Part shown: positions 42,251 through 51,458 of the stretch, one piece after another | How positions within the stretch are numbered: position 1 is the stretch's first letter | How the letters are laid out: the number at the start of each line of letters is the position of its first letter | Translations under genes and position numbers: made by a program | The notes under the pieces: model-generated | Database searches by the model: none | The model's input: the letters and a program-made list of their open reading frames with translations, nothing else | Told to the model about the DNA's origin: nothing | Assembly: GCA_016715505.1 (NCBI GenBank) | Contig: JADJZY010000006.1 | Location: forward strand, 149,227-213,226 | Length of the DNA: 64,000 bases | Reading direction: 5' to 3' | Source of the DNA: Bacteroidota bacterium | Lineage (GTDB): Bacteria > Bacteroidota > Bacteroidia > Chitinophagales > Chitinophagaceae

Positions 42251-42520
42251 AGGGCGAAATTAGACTAAATTGAGAGATCATTCTAAGCCATCGAGAAAGG
42301 AAGAAATTGGAAGTCAAATAACGCTTTCATTCACTTCAAGGGATCAGGCAATCGTTTTAATTTTTTTTGGAGCAGGATGCCAAATCTTTCTTTGTATGTC
42401 TTGCTCCGGCTTTCCGCACTGCACGGCAGTTTGCTGCAATCCGGGCTAAATGATGTGCTGTAGTCTTTATCAACGAATAAAAACTTCAGGCTTTGAAAAA
42501 AGGATCGCTCAATTTTTGTA
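42251..42520. other. 270-bp stretch without a supported gene
   Basis: Between the THUMP-like methyltransferase start and the zeta remnant. A 92-codon minus-strand frame exists but overlaps the zeta coding region antisense and shows no recognisable domain. No zeta N-terminus is encoded here. Confidence 0.4.
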
Positions 42521-42964
42521 GAATCCGTCGCTTTCGAAGCGGGGCGCATTATGCTTACCCGGATCGAAGAATTGTTGGAGGAGCGCGCAGATTTTGCCAT
42601 CGAAACCACATTATCTACCCGCAGTTACCATACTTTGGTGCGCAAGGCCCAGCAAATCGGGTACAAGGTTACGCTGTTGTTTGTTTGGTTGCAGGATGTG
42701 AATATGGCCAAGGAGCGGGTGGCCAAAAGGGTGTCATTAGGCGGTCATGATATTCCCCCTCATCTCATCGAAAGGCGCTATCACAGGGGCTTGTATAATT
42801 TGTTCCATACCTTTATTCCATTGGTGGATGCCTGGTTGCTGGTGAATAATTCAAATGGGACGCTTGAGCATATTGCCGATGGTGAAAAAAATCTTGTACC
42901 CAATATTGAAAACAACTATCTTTGGCAACGTATTCATGGTAACGCCATTCAAAAATACCAGTAA
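42521..42964 (+). pseudogene. zeta-toxin-family kinase, 5'-truncated
   Basis: The C-terminal two thirds of a zeta-type P-loop kinase: ESVAFEAGRIMLTRIEELL, FAIETTLSTRSYHTLV, ERVAKRVSLGGHDIP, RRYHRGLYNLFHTFIPLVD. The N-terminal Walker A region (GxxGxGKT) and start are missing. The 200 bp upstream (42331-42520) have stops in all plus frames and do not encode it. It overlaps the next small gene by 29 bp. Zeta kinases phosphorylate UDP-GlcNAc-type sugars; this copy should be inactive as written. The loss could be genuine or a local assembly deletion. Confidence 0.7.
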
Positions 42965-43145
42965 AGAACACCAGGAGTTTGTCGAAAAGGTGACCCTTGG
43001 TTTTCGTATCGCGTATGAAAAACTCGTCCGCGAAAGTGCGCTGAAAAACCAAACTTTGGTGGTTAGTGTGAAAGGAAAACCTGTTCATGTTCCGGCCAAA
43101 AAACTTCTCCGTCAATTACAACGTAATCCAAAGTCAGCCCAATAA
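42936..43145 (+). CDS. small protein paired with zeta-like gene, 69 aa
   Basis: ATG at 42936 gives MVTPFKNTSKEHQEFVEKV ... RIAYEKLVRESALKNQTL ... SVKGKPVHVPAKKLL. The fold is predicted helical with a basic C-terminus. It overlaps the zeta-like gene by 29 bp, so the two are translationally linked. It may be a partner or antitoxin, but it does not resemble a classic epsilon antitoxin, and I do not assign a function. Confidence 0.6.
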   Translation: MVTPFKNTSKEHQEFVEKVTLGFRIAYEKLVRESALKNQTLVVSVKGKPVHVPAKKLLRQLQRNPKSAQ

Positions 43146-43270
43146 TTGTCTGTCTTTGCGCTGTTTAAGCGCTCAAACCCGCTACAATTTTTTTTAAACT
43201 GCAAAATCTGGGTTAAATCTTTTAAAAAGCCCGCCAACCCTGTTTCATTTATGTGTAAATTGCGCACTTT

Positions 43271-44401
43271 ATGAAATATCTGAAGATTCTTCTTCTTTCA
43301 GGTTTGATGGGTTTCATGAATTAGCAAACATTTGCACAGAAAGAACAACTTGATAAAATTGTTGCTATTGTTGGCGACAAGGTAATACTCCAATCCGAAA
43401 TCAATGCCTCTATGGAGGATTATCGTCGTGACAACCCCAATTTGAGTGATACCGTTCGATGCAATGTGCTGGAACAATATATCGGTCAAAAAATTCTCGC
43501 TGAGCAAGCCGACCGCGATAGTGTGATTGTCACCGATGAAGAAGTTGAAGGGGCACTCGAAAACCGGATTCGTTATTTTATCAATATGTCAGGTTCCGAA
43601 GAAAAACTGGAGGAGACATCCGGTAAAACAGTCTATCAACTAAAGGATGAATACCGACCTATTTTTCGTGAACAAATGATTGCACAGCGTATGCAAATGC
43701 AGGTGATGCAAAATGTAAAAATTACCCCGCAGGAAGTGGCGGTATTTTACAACAAAGTTCCACAGGACAGTTTACCTTTTATCCTTCCATGGTGGAGGTC
43801 GGACAAATTGTGTTCAGGCCAAAAATCAATAAAGAAGTCGAACAATATGCAATCGATAAGCTCGAAGGGATTCGTAAGGATATCCTGAGCGGAAAATCTG
43901 CCTTCGATATCATGGCCGGAATTTACAGCGAAGATCCGGGTACCCGCGACAATGGGGGCGATTTGGGCGTGAATAGTCGGGATGAATTCGTTCCGGAGTT
44001 TTCGGCCGCGGCATTCCGTTTGCAGTATGTTTACCGATCCACAATCCGGTGGTTCATTGGTGATTCCTGCTGATTTAGATCCTGTTGTTGTTTTGGCCAT
44101 TGATGCCATGAAGCCGGGTGAATTTAGTCAACCGCAGGAATTTACTGATCCGCAAACCGGCGATAAATTGGTGCGTATTTTATATTTACGAAATCGTACA
44201 GAACCACATCGGGCTAACTTAAAAGATGACTATGCCCGGATTCAACAGGTGGCATATGCCGAAAAACAAAACGAGTATCTCATGAAATGGATTGAAGGTA
44301 AGGTGAGTACTTTTTACCTGAAAGTGGATGAAGAATACCAGGATTGCCGAAATATTCAACGATGGCTCCGAGCGACTGCTCAGGCCAATGGAAAAAAATA
44401 A
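43271..44401 (+). CDS. SurA-like peptidyl-prolyl isomerase/chaperone (stop, frameshift, internal deletion)
   Basis: A periplasmic outer-membrane-protein chaperone. It begins MKYLKILLLSGLMGF and is interrupted by an in-frame TAG at 43322-43324 inside the signal peptide; the same frame continues QTFAQKEQLDKIVAIVGDKVI. A frameshift at 43783-43784 is repaired by one more C (PFIPSMVEVGQIVF). The parvulin region (GIYSEDPGTRDNGGDLG) runs to FRLQ at about 44025 and then jumps to MFTDPQSGG, which normally lies about 80 residues later, so part of the isomerase region is gone. The C-terminus is otherwise complete. Confidence 0.8.
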
Positions 44402-44428
44402 TTGCCTCAACCCACCCAAATAAAATTT

Positions 44429-45385
44429 ATGTATCAATCAGATGTGGAAGCGGCCAATGCCCTCCAACAAAAATACAAGGCCCTCAAAAATGAAATCGCC
44501 CGAATCATTGTCGGGCAGCAGGAAGTCGTCGAAGGTTCTCTGATTTCCATTTTGTGTAACGGACATAGTTTGCTGGTCGGCGTACCCGGACTGGCAAAAA
44601 CCTTATTGGTGAATACCATTGCTCAAGTGCTGGATTTGGGTTTTAAACGAATTCAGTTTACACCGGATTTAATGCCTTCCGATATCACGGGGGCGGAAAT
44701 ACTGGATGAGCATCGCAACTTTAAGTTTATCAAGGGGCCGCTCTTCTCCAATATCATTTTGGCCGATGAAATTAATCGTACTCCACCCAAAACCCAGGCT
44801 GCTTTGCTGGAGGCTATGCAGGAGCGTCAGGTTACGATTGGGGGACAAGTACATCTTTTACCCGCACCGTTTTTTGTTTTGGCTACACAAAACCCCATTG
44901 AACAGGAAGGAACTTATCCTTTGCCTGAGGCACAATTAGATCGTTTTATGTTCAATATCTGGCTTGATTATCCCAGTTTTGAAGAAGAACTCAATGTGGT
45001 TAAAAACACCACCACCGATCAAAAGGTTCAATTAAATAAAATCATGAGCGGTGAGGAAATCATGTATTTCCAGCATTTGGTTCGTCGGGTTCCCGTTCCG
45101 GATAATGTGATGGAATATGCAGTTGGTTTGGTACATCGTACCCGACCCAATCAGCAAGGGAGTGATTTGGCCCGCAATTATATTTCATGGGGTGCAGGTC
45201 CAAGAGCGTCTCAGAATCTCATCATGGCTTCCAAATGTTATGCTTTGCTGCATGGCAAATACAGTCCGGATATTGAAGATGTAAAAGCGGTGGCTTTGCC
45301 TATTTTACGACATCGTGTGGTGCGTAATTACAAAGCGGAAGCGGAAGGTCTCAATATCGAAGAAATCATTAGTCGTTTGTTGTAA
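44429..45385 (+). CDS. MoxR-family AAA+ ATPase
   Basis: A 318-residue AAA+ ATPase from ATG 44429. Walker A is GVPGLAKT, Walker B ILADEINRTPPKTQAALLEAMQE, with the sensor segment ATQNPIEQEGTYPLPEAQLDRF. MoxR ATPases help mature metal- or VWA-domain partners, often with DUF58 and VWA genes; those are not visible downstream here. It starts 28 bp after the SurA-like gene. Confidence 0.92.
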   Translation: MYQSDVEAANALQQKYKALKNEIARIIVGQQEVVEGSLISILCNGHSLLVGVPGLAKTLLVNTIAQVLDLGFKRIQFTPDLMPSDITGAEILDEHRNFKFIKGPLFSNIILADEINRTPPKTQAALLEAMQERQVTIGGQVHLLPAPFFVLATQNPIEQEGTYPLPEAQLDRFMFNIWLDYPSFEEELNVVKNTTTDQKVQLNKIMSGEEIMYFQHLVRRVPVPDNVMEYAVGLVHRTRPNQQGSDLARNYISWGAGPRASQNLIMASKCYALLHGKYSPDIEDVKAVALPILRHRVVRNYKAEAEGLNIEEIISRLL

Positions 45386-45426
45386 TTGGCTAATCAGGGG
45401 CTTTCCATCTAAATTAAAACTTGGCG

Positions 45427-45957
45427 TCAACGCTCTATGGGTTTAAAACTTCGGTAATGATCCCTTGTATAATAGGCTTTTTGATCATCGCCGGTTACCA
45501 GACGTTCCGGACCTCGATTCCTGCCTGGTCGTTTCGGGTATACATCCCACTCTCGATATCGGATTCTTTGTCCGCGTGCATTTTTGATAGGCAGTCGACG
45601 TTCTCTGTTTTCAAATACACGTCCGCCAACATATCCATCAGGGGCTCGATTATTTTGACGAATATAATCCAAAGTTGAACGTACGTGTGGCGGAAGATCT
45701 CCTTTGGGGCCATTTCGGCCATCGCGTGTGGCCCTTTCTTCAGTCACCGGGCTTTGCCGGGTCGAAACCACTTCAGCACTTGGCTCGGCGCCAGGTGGTG
45801 GTGCCGGTGTTGTTTGCTGTACAGGTGCTTTGGGGGATTCCCTGCTTATAGGCGTTTTAGAATTTGTAGCAGTGTCCGACTCATTGCAAGCGAATAGGAT
45901 AAAGCTGGCAATGAGCGGTAACAAGTTGAATAGAAAATACCTCAAATATTTATTCAT
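45427..45957 (-). CDS. barnase-like ribonuclease lipoprotein
   Basis: A 176-residue protein with a lipoprotein signal (LIASFILFAC) and a Pro/Thr-rich linker. The C-terminal ~100 residues match the barnase/microbial RNase fold: TLDYIRQNNRAPDGYVGGRVF, a catalytic-Glu strand RYREWDVYP, an Arg-rich loop RGPERLV, and the catalytic His segment TRDHYRSFKPI. It would cleave RNA outside the cytoplasm. Its start overlaps the Kir channel stop by 4 bp (ATGA). No barstar-like inhibitor is seen nearby. Confidence 0.82.
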   Translation of the reverse strand: MNKYLRYFLFNLLPLIASFILFACNESDTATNSKTPISRESPKAPVQQTTPAPPPGAEPSAEVVSTRQSPVTEERATRDGRNGPKGDLPPHVRSTLDYIRQNNRAPDGYVGGRVFENRERRLPIKNARGQRIRYREWDVYPKRPGRNRGPERLVTGDDQKAYYTRDHYRSFKPIER

Positions 45958-46917
45958 GACGCTTTGGATTCATTAATCATTTCGATATCATCCAGTTTGT
46001 TTAATTCCAACACCGTGGTTTTCCGATCATCGCTCTGCCTGAACATTTGTTTAAACTTAGCACTGTGTAAAATTTCATCGGCGGTGTAAGAGGTTCGTTG
46101 TTGAACGGTATTGGAAAAATGTTCGTCGAAAGCTTTGATAAACACCATGATTTCTGTTTGATTGATACTATAATCTTCTTTACACATGCCGTAAAATGGA
46201 CTATGCTCATTGATGGGGTGAACAACAGTCCAGTTGAGAGAAAGGGCACTGATTTTGGATATCTCGGCAGGTAAAGGAAAAAATTTATTCACCACTTTGC
46301 CATTTTCGTGCATACGGAATGAAACATTCAGCAGCACCTCTGCTTCTGTCAAGGTATTGTTTTTATAGGGCGCCAGACGAAACATCAAAGCCTGTCCATC
46401 TTTGTAAGGAGCTACAACCGCATTTTTACTGAATAACAAGTAAGCGGTTGGTTTAGAAAATCGTCCGTATAATAAACCGGTAAGCACGGCAAAAGCCATC
46501 CATCCGAATAATGCTTCCAGAGAGGCTAAAAAATTGGTCAAATATGAAGTAGGATGTAAAACACCGTAGCCCACCGTAGTGACCGTTTGTACACTAAAAA
46601 AAGAAGCAATCCATAAAATCGTGAATGGCATTCGAGTCTGAGTCTTTGCCAATTTGTTCTATCCCAAAATAAAAATACAATAGCGCGAAAATGAGATTAG
46701 TAACCACAAACCCCAATAAAGCCAATATGATGAATTGAGTCCAGGACATATTGATGAGGGTATGAAATAAACTCATTCGACGATGCCAGGGGATTCCGGC
46801 TTTAATCACATTGCTGCTTCCATCCTTGTTGAGAATACGCCCGGACATGTTACCGGTGGTATTGTCGAAACCCGTATTATTAATAGATCGCCGGTGAAGA
46901 ATGTCTTCAAAGTTCAT
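45954..46917 (-). CDS. KirBac-like inward-rectifier potassium channel (frameshifted)
   Basis: About 320 residues when repaired. An amphipathic slide helix region and TM1 (QFIILALLGFVVTNLIFALL) are followed by the pore helix and the selectivity filter TVGYG, TM2 (LEALFGWMAFAVLTGLLYGRF), and a cytoplasmic Ig-like Kir domain (FRLAPYKNNTLTEAEVLLN). The frame breaks at the A7 run 46596-46602; removing one base restores MDCFFFSVQTVTTVGYG. It is co-linear with the RNase gene (4-bp overlap) and the upstream membrane protein (11-bp overlap). Confidence 0.9.
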
Positions 46918-47676
46918 ATTGTCCTTGTTTGAGAATCAGGACAAAGATAGAATGCAGAACCATGAGTCCGTCTGCATAGAATAAATAAAATAATGCAGGG
47001 TGTTGTTTGCGAATGGCCCTGCGATGAAGAACAAAACACAGCAGGGTGCTAAGCAAGCAGGCCAGGGCATAAAGGGCATCCATTCGCAACCATATGAGGT
47101 AAATACTGAGCAACATCATCAAGAGAGGCAGAATAGGAAGTAAAATCCATTGAAGGGTAGTCGGAAATTCGCGGCCTTCGAGATTAAAAATGAGAATCAA
47201 AAAAATAAAAATGCTACCCGGTAGGTGAGGATCATTTCACCTCCTGCCGACAGGTGCATGTTTTCGGCTGGAAAATTAAAACTTGCTAGGGTCCAAATGA
47301 TCGTGAGTAAAACCATTTTAAACCCCGGTTTGCGTAAAAATCGAATGCTTTTGAAAAATACAGGTAAGGTATAGATGATAGATAAAAAGCTGATCAATAG
47401 GCCCATTCGCTGACTATGCGCCGGCAATTGAATTCCGATGATGATGCTCAGAATCAGTGCTGGAAAAAGGATGAATTTAGCGAGTGGATGCCTGACTGAA
47501 TCGAAATAATAAATTTGATAGGCTGTGAGTGTTGCGAAAAACAGGAAGAAAATTTCACCGCTTAATACGGGATTGAGTTTCAATAAAATGCGCGTTTCAA
47601 TTCCTAACATGGCCGCAGCCAAACTCACCAAAAAATTATAATGTAATAAAAATCGGAAGGGGCTGAAGAGTTTCAT
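46907..47676 (-). CDS. UbiA-like multi-pass membrane protein (frameshifted)
   Basis: About 256 residues with roughly eight hydrophobic segments. The frame breaks at the A7 run 47199-47205 (T7 on the coding strand); one more T joins YRVAFLFF to LILIFNLEGREFP. The overall pattern resembles UbiA-type prenyltransferases of Bacteroidota (AYQIYYFDS and NLEGRE in the motif positions), but the Asp-rich motifs are poor, so catalysis is doubtful. It ends inside the Kir start by 11 bp. Confidence 0.5.
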
Positions 47677-47728
47677 GATCGAAAGGGAAATATTCGTTCA
47701 TTGGGTAAATACTGCCCCTTATAACATA

Positions 47729-48370
47729 TCAGGATGGATCTGCTTTACTCTTTTTCTTAAATAAAGGAACCTTGTTTTCATTGCCGGCCAGCAACCGATT
47801 GATGTTTTTGTGATGGGTTAAAACCACCATAATAGCCGTGGCAAGTGCAAAAACCCGATACATCACTTCCGGTTCTTTAAATACGAAAAAGATCATAATA
47901 GGGAAAGCAATGCTTGCTGATATGGAACTCAGCGAAACATAACGCGTCAGAAATAACATAAATACAAAAACCACGATCAGGCTCACTGCAACCAATGGCT
48001 GAATAGCGAGTATCATTCCAAACAATGTGGCAATTCCTTTACCGCCTTTAAATTCGGCCCAAATTGGAAAAATATGACCAACAACAGCGGCTATACCCAA
48101 GAGGACCTGAAAATTGGTTAAAGCGATATTGTCCATTTGGTATTTGGCAATAAAATATGCCAAGTCAACCGCGAGATAACCTTTGAGCATATCTACCGCA
48201 AAAACAAAACTACCCGCCTTTGAACCCAATACCCTGAAGGTGTTGGTGGCACCGGCATTACCGCTACCAAAATTTCGGATATCAATATCAAAAAAGTACT
48301 TGCTTACCCAAACAGCAGTCGGAATAGATCCGATGAGGTAAGCCAGTATCAATAAAATGAATTCGTACAT
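47729..48370 (-). CDS. plsY: PlsY, glycerol-3-phosphate acyltransferase
   Basis: Transfers an acyl group from acyl-phosphate to glycerol-3-phosphate, the first step of phospholipid synthesis. The 213-residue membrane protein shows the PlsY motifs GSIPTAVWVSK (residues 14-24), GSGNAGATNTFR near 36-47 and the glycine-rich FKGGKGIATLFG near residue 107. A promoter is seen at 48405-48435. It stands between two unrelated genes. Confidence 0.95.
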   Translation of the reverse strand: MYEFILLILAYLIGSIPTAVWVSKYFFDIDIRNFGSGNAGATNTFRVLGSKAGSFVFAVDMLKGYLAVDLAYFIAKYQMDNIALTNFQVLLGIAAVVGHIFPIWAEFKGGKGIATLFGMILAIQPLVAVSLIVVFVFMLFLTRYVSLSSISASIAFPIMIFFVFKEPEVMYRVFALATAIMVVLTHHKNINRLLAGNENKVPLFKKKSKADPS

Positions 48371-48404
48371 GAATAATTGCTTTGATGATTCAAAACTGAA
48401 AACA

Positions 48405-48435
48405 CAAATATAATGGAAGCAAGTCTGAAATACAA
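48405..48435 (-). promoter_or_regulatory. Bacteroidota-type promoter of plsY
   Basis: On the minus strand TTG (48435-48433), a 20-bp spacer, and TATATTTG (48412-48405), within the usual 19-21 bp spacing, 34 bp before the plsY start codon. Confidence 0.6.
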
Positions 48436-48442
48436 GTTTATA

Positions 48443-49252
48443 TTATAATTTTATTGCATATATGCTCAGCCATTGTCCCCGGCTTTTTTGGTCGCGAATG
48501 CTGAAACCATGGGCTTTTAGGGCTTCCTGCATGGAGGATTCGTCGCTGAGGAGTATACCGCTTAAAATGAGGCCGGCGCCCGATTTTAACAGATGATATA
48601 GGTCTTTCATGTGGGCGAGAAGCACATTGAGGTTAATATTTGCCAGGATCAAATCAAAAGGTCCGGAAATTTGGGTAATATCCTCTGCGTCAATTTGGAC
48701 TTGCGGTACCTCATTTCGCAACACATTTTCGCGGGCGTTTTCGATCGACCAAAAATCATTATCAATACCGATGACGTTAGTTGCTCCTTTTTTAGCTGCC
48801 AAAATAGCCAGCACACCGGTTCCGCAACCAAAATCAAAAACGGATTGATTCTGCAGATCCATTTCATCCAACCAGGTTACCATCATATGAGTGGTTTCAT
48901 GATGGCCGGTTCCAAAACTCATTTTAGGGGTAATCACTAAATCGTACAAACAATCTTGAAAAGGAGGATGAAAATCGGCGCGAATACCCACCTGTTCGGT
49001 GATACGAATGGGTTGGAAATTCGACTCCCAGGTAGCATTCCAGTTTTGGGCTTCAAGGAGCTCTGCGCTGTATGGGTAATCCTTCAGAACATCGAGGAGC
49101 ATTTCATGGTCGGCCTGATCGGCATCCCAATAAATCAGCATTTGTTCAGCTTGTTGCTCAACCCCTTGTAATCCATCCGATTGAATTTTTGCCAATAATA
49201 AGTCGGCATCTTCGCCTTCAGGTACGGACACGATGTATTGCATGGTCTTCAT
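48443..49252 (-). CDS. prmA: PrmA, ribosomal protein L11 methyltransferase
   Basis: Trimethylates ribosomal protein L11. About 269 residues from ATG 49252 (MKTMQYIVSVPEG). The SAM motif is VFDFGCGTGVLAILAA, the acidic strand end GIDND, and the NPPY-equivalent NINLNVLL. An N-terminal L11-recognition domain precedes it. Divergent from the CPBP protease. Confidence 0.93.
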   Translation of the reverse strand: MKTMQYIVSVPEGEDADLLLAKIQSDGLQGVEQQAEQMLIYWDADQADHEMLLDVLKDYPYSAELLEAQNWNATWESNFQPIRITEQVGIRADFHPPFQDCLYDLVITPKMSFGTGHHETTHMMVTWLDEMDLQNQSVFDFGCGTGVLAILAAKKGATNVIGIDNDFWSIENARENVLRNEVPQVQIDAEDITQISGPFDLILANINLNVLLAHMKDLYHLLKSGAGLILSGILLSDESSMQEALKAHGFSIRDQKSRGQWLSIYAIKL

Positions 49253-49318
49253 GCCACGAAAGTAAACCAACTTGAATCGAATCCGGCTTGGAAATCAAGA
49301 TTCAGCAGCAATTTTTCA

Positions 49319-49326
49319 TACATTTG
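49319..49326 (+). promoter_or_regulatory. candidate -7 box (TACATTTG) of the CPBP protease gene
   Basis: TACATTTG matches TAnnTTTG and ends 11 bp before ATG 49338, which supports that start over the longer frame at 49272. A TTG at the right -33 distance is not seen. Confidence 0.4.
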
Positions 49327-49337
49327 CGGGCATCTCC

Positions 49338-50264
49338 ATGTTTAAACAATACTTGCTTTATTCCCGACCACCATTTCAGTTGTTGGTATTTAGTGCCCTT
49401 TTTTTTATGGGTTTGTTACTAGGAACCTACCTCACCGAATGGCTCAACCAGCAGGTGATTGGCCTGAGTTCATCGGAAATGGCTGAATTTAAAAGCATTC
49501 CCGAACAATATATCGGTGCCGTTAAATGGGTGAATGCCATTGCGCTTGTGGTTGTGATTCTTTTACCAGCGGCGTTGTATGCTTACCTCTCACATCCTCA
49601 ACCTCTTCAATATTTGAAACTCCATCGTTTACCGGGTACCCTGTTTATCCTGATCGGGGTGCTCTTATTTTTGGTTTCGATGCCGGCGGTGGGATGGATG
49701 GAAGCCTGGGGAGCCCGTTTGCCGATGGGTGATGAAATCAAAAAAATGGATGAACATTATTCCATGGTTTCCCGATCCATTTTGTCGACCAAATTATGGA
49801 GTCAGTTTTGGATATCTACCATGACCATCTGTTTGTTACCGGCAATTGTAGAAGAGATTTTTTTCAGGGCATGTGTGCAAACAACCTTGCTGCGAATGAT
49901 GAAATCAAGCCCGGTGATGGCTATCGTCATTACGGCCGTCGTTTTCAGCGCCTTGCATGGACAACTAAGCGGTTTGGTTCCACGGGTTTATTTGGGCCTG
50001 ATACTCGGATTGGTATTTTATTTTTCCGGAAGTTTGTGGCTCTCGATTTTATTACATTTTATCAATAATTTTTTATCTGTACTACTCATGTTTATGTATC
50101 ACCGCGGGGTGATTTCGTGGGATGTTTCTTCTATCGGGAATATACCTTTGTGGATGGCCTTGCTGAGTTTTGGGTTAACTGCAGGAGGACTCTATTTTTT
50201 ATATACCCGCCGACAAACATTTGAAGTAGAAGACTGGTCAGAAATTTCCTCAAAGCCGCAATAA
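49338..50264 (+). CDS. CPBP-family intramembrane metalloprotease
   Basis: A 308-residue membrane protein (Rce1/CAAX-like). Motifs are present in order: EEIFFR (Glu-Glu-x-x-x-Arg), FSALHG and HFINNFLS, each in a hydrophobic segment. Such proteins cleave prenylated or other membrane substrates; no substrate is indicated. It is followed after 4 bp by the DUF2007 gene and then cdsA, probably one operon. Confidence 0.9.
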   Translation: MFKQYLLYSRPPFQLLVFSALFFMGLLLGTYLTEWLNQQVIGLSSSEMAEFKSIPEQYIGAVKWVNAIALVVVILLPAALYAYLSHPQPLQYLKLHRLPGTLFILIGVLLFLVSMPAVGWMEAWGARLPMGDEIKKMDEHYSMVSRSILSTKLWSQFWISTMTICLLPAIVEEIFFRACVQTTLLRMMKSSPVMAIVITAVVFSALHGQLSGLVPRVYLGLILGLVFYFSGSLWLSILLHFINNFLSVLLMFMYHRGVISWDVSSIGNIPLWMALLSFGLTAGGLYFLYTRRQTFEVEDWSEISSKPQ

Positions 50265-50268
50265 TTTT

Positions 50269-50490
50269 ATGTCAGAAAAACAAAGCAAGTGGGTTTGTAT
50301 TTATAAAACAACCAGCCGGTTTGATGCACAAGCCGCTCAGGGCAATCTCGAAAGTTCAGATATTCCCTGTGTGATGCTCAATAAACAAGATAGTTCATAC
50401 ATGGCATTTGGATATGTGGAATTACATGTACCTGAAGAGTATAAAGTGATTGCCGAAAACCTCCTGAACAATAATCTTCAACAAAATTGA
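50269..50490 (+). CDS. DUF2007-domain protein
   Basis: A 73-residue protein with the DUF2007 pattern (CIYKTTSRFDAQAAQGNLESSDIPCVMLNKQDSS ... YVELHVPEEY), a small alpha-beta domain that often sits beside membrane genes. It lies 4 bp after the CPBP protease and 7 bp before cdsA. Function unknown. Confidence 0.88.
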   Translation: MSEKQSKWVCIYKTTSRFDAQAAQGNLESSDIPCVMLNKQDSSYMAFGYVELHVPEEYKVIAENLLNNNLQQN

Positions 50491-50497
50491 TGAGGCC

Positions 50498-51358
50498 ATG
50501 GCATTAAACGTTCAAACTTTTCTCACGCGTTTAGGCAGCGCTGCATTATTCAGTGCGGTGATGTTGGGTTGTATGCTTTGGCATGAAGCTGCTTTTGTTT
50601 TGCTATTTGCTCTGGTTTGTTTTTTGTGTTTACGAGAATTTATTCCCATCGTTGAAAAAATTGTGGGCATTCGCTTTCAAGGAAAAGAGAAATTTAGTTT
50701 TACGGGTTTGGGCATGGCTTTGTATTTGCTGACCATATCTCTGCCTATTCAGACATGCCCCAATGTCCTTGCTCAGTTGTTGAGCGAATGGATGTTGTTT
50801 TATGGGTTAGGTATGGGCATCGGATTTTTAATATTTTTCTTCAGCGGAAAACGTACACCCGGTTCGGTGGTGCTATTGAGTGGACTGGGTTATATTCCGC
50901 TGGCGCTTGGGCTTTTGGTGCAAATGCGATTTCAAAGTTTGTTGCTTCCGCTCATCCTGGTGCTGTTTATTTGGATGAATGATACCATGGCCTATTTGAG
51001 TGGATCCTTTGTTGGTAAAACCCCATTCTTTCCAACGATATCACCCAAGAAAACGGTAGAAGGTACTATAGGTGGTATTTTATTCACCATGGTATTTGCG
51101 GCAATATGGGGGTATTTTGTACATTGGTTTCCGATGTGGCAATGGATAGGATTGGCCCTCATTGCTTCTTTGGTAGGAACCCTGGGTGATTTGGCAGAAT
51201 CAAAATTAAAACGGATGGCCGGGATTAAAGATTCCGGACAAATCATGCCGGGCCATGGTGGAGCATTGGATCGTTTTGATTCTTTGTTGTTGGCAGCCCC
51301 GGTGGCTTTTCTATTTGCATTGTTTTTTATACAATGTTTGCCTTATCGGGTATTTTAA
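50498..51358 (+). CDS. cdsA: CdsA, phosphatidate cytidylyltransferase
   Basis: Makes CDP-diacylglycerol from phosphatidate and CTP. The 286-residue protein has seven to eight membrane segments and the CdsA signature near the end: SKLKRMAGIKDSGQIMPGHG and GALDRFDSLLLA. With plsY 2 kb away, phospholipid synthesis is well represented, though in separate transcription units. Confidence 0.95.
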   Translation: MALNVQTFLTRLGSAALFSAVMLGCMLWHEAAFVLLFALVCFLCLREFIPIVEKIVGIRFQGKEKFSFTGLGMALYLLTISLPIQTCPNVLAQLLSEWMLFYGLGMGIGFLIFFFSGKRTPGSVVLLSGLGYIPLALGLLVQMRFQSLLLPLILVLFIWMNDTMAYLSGSFVGKTPFFPTISPKKTVEGTIGGILFTMVFAAIWGYFVHWFPMWQWIGLALIASLVGTLGDLAESKLKRMAGIKDSGQIMPGHGGALDRFDSLLLAAPVAFLFALFFIQCLPYRVF

Positions 51359-51458
51359 AGAAGTGCAGCCGTTTATTTTATCGATGCAATTGTTGGATGT
51401 AAACCTGCAGTTACATAGTTAAATCACCTTATTCAAGAAGAGCCATTAACTTCAAAGT

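Noticed and set aside
42331..42609. Minus-strand 92-codon frame upstream of the zeta remnant
   Set aside because: It runs antisense over the zeta coding part, has no recognised domain and no promoter. I could not support it as a gene.
29265..44401. Stop-codon recoding (TAA/TAG read as sense)
   Set aside because: Only two cases occur, with different codons, and other intact genes end in TAA and TAG.
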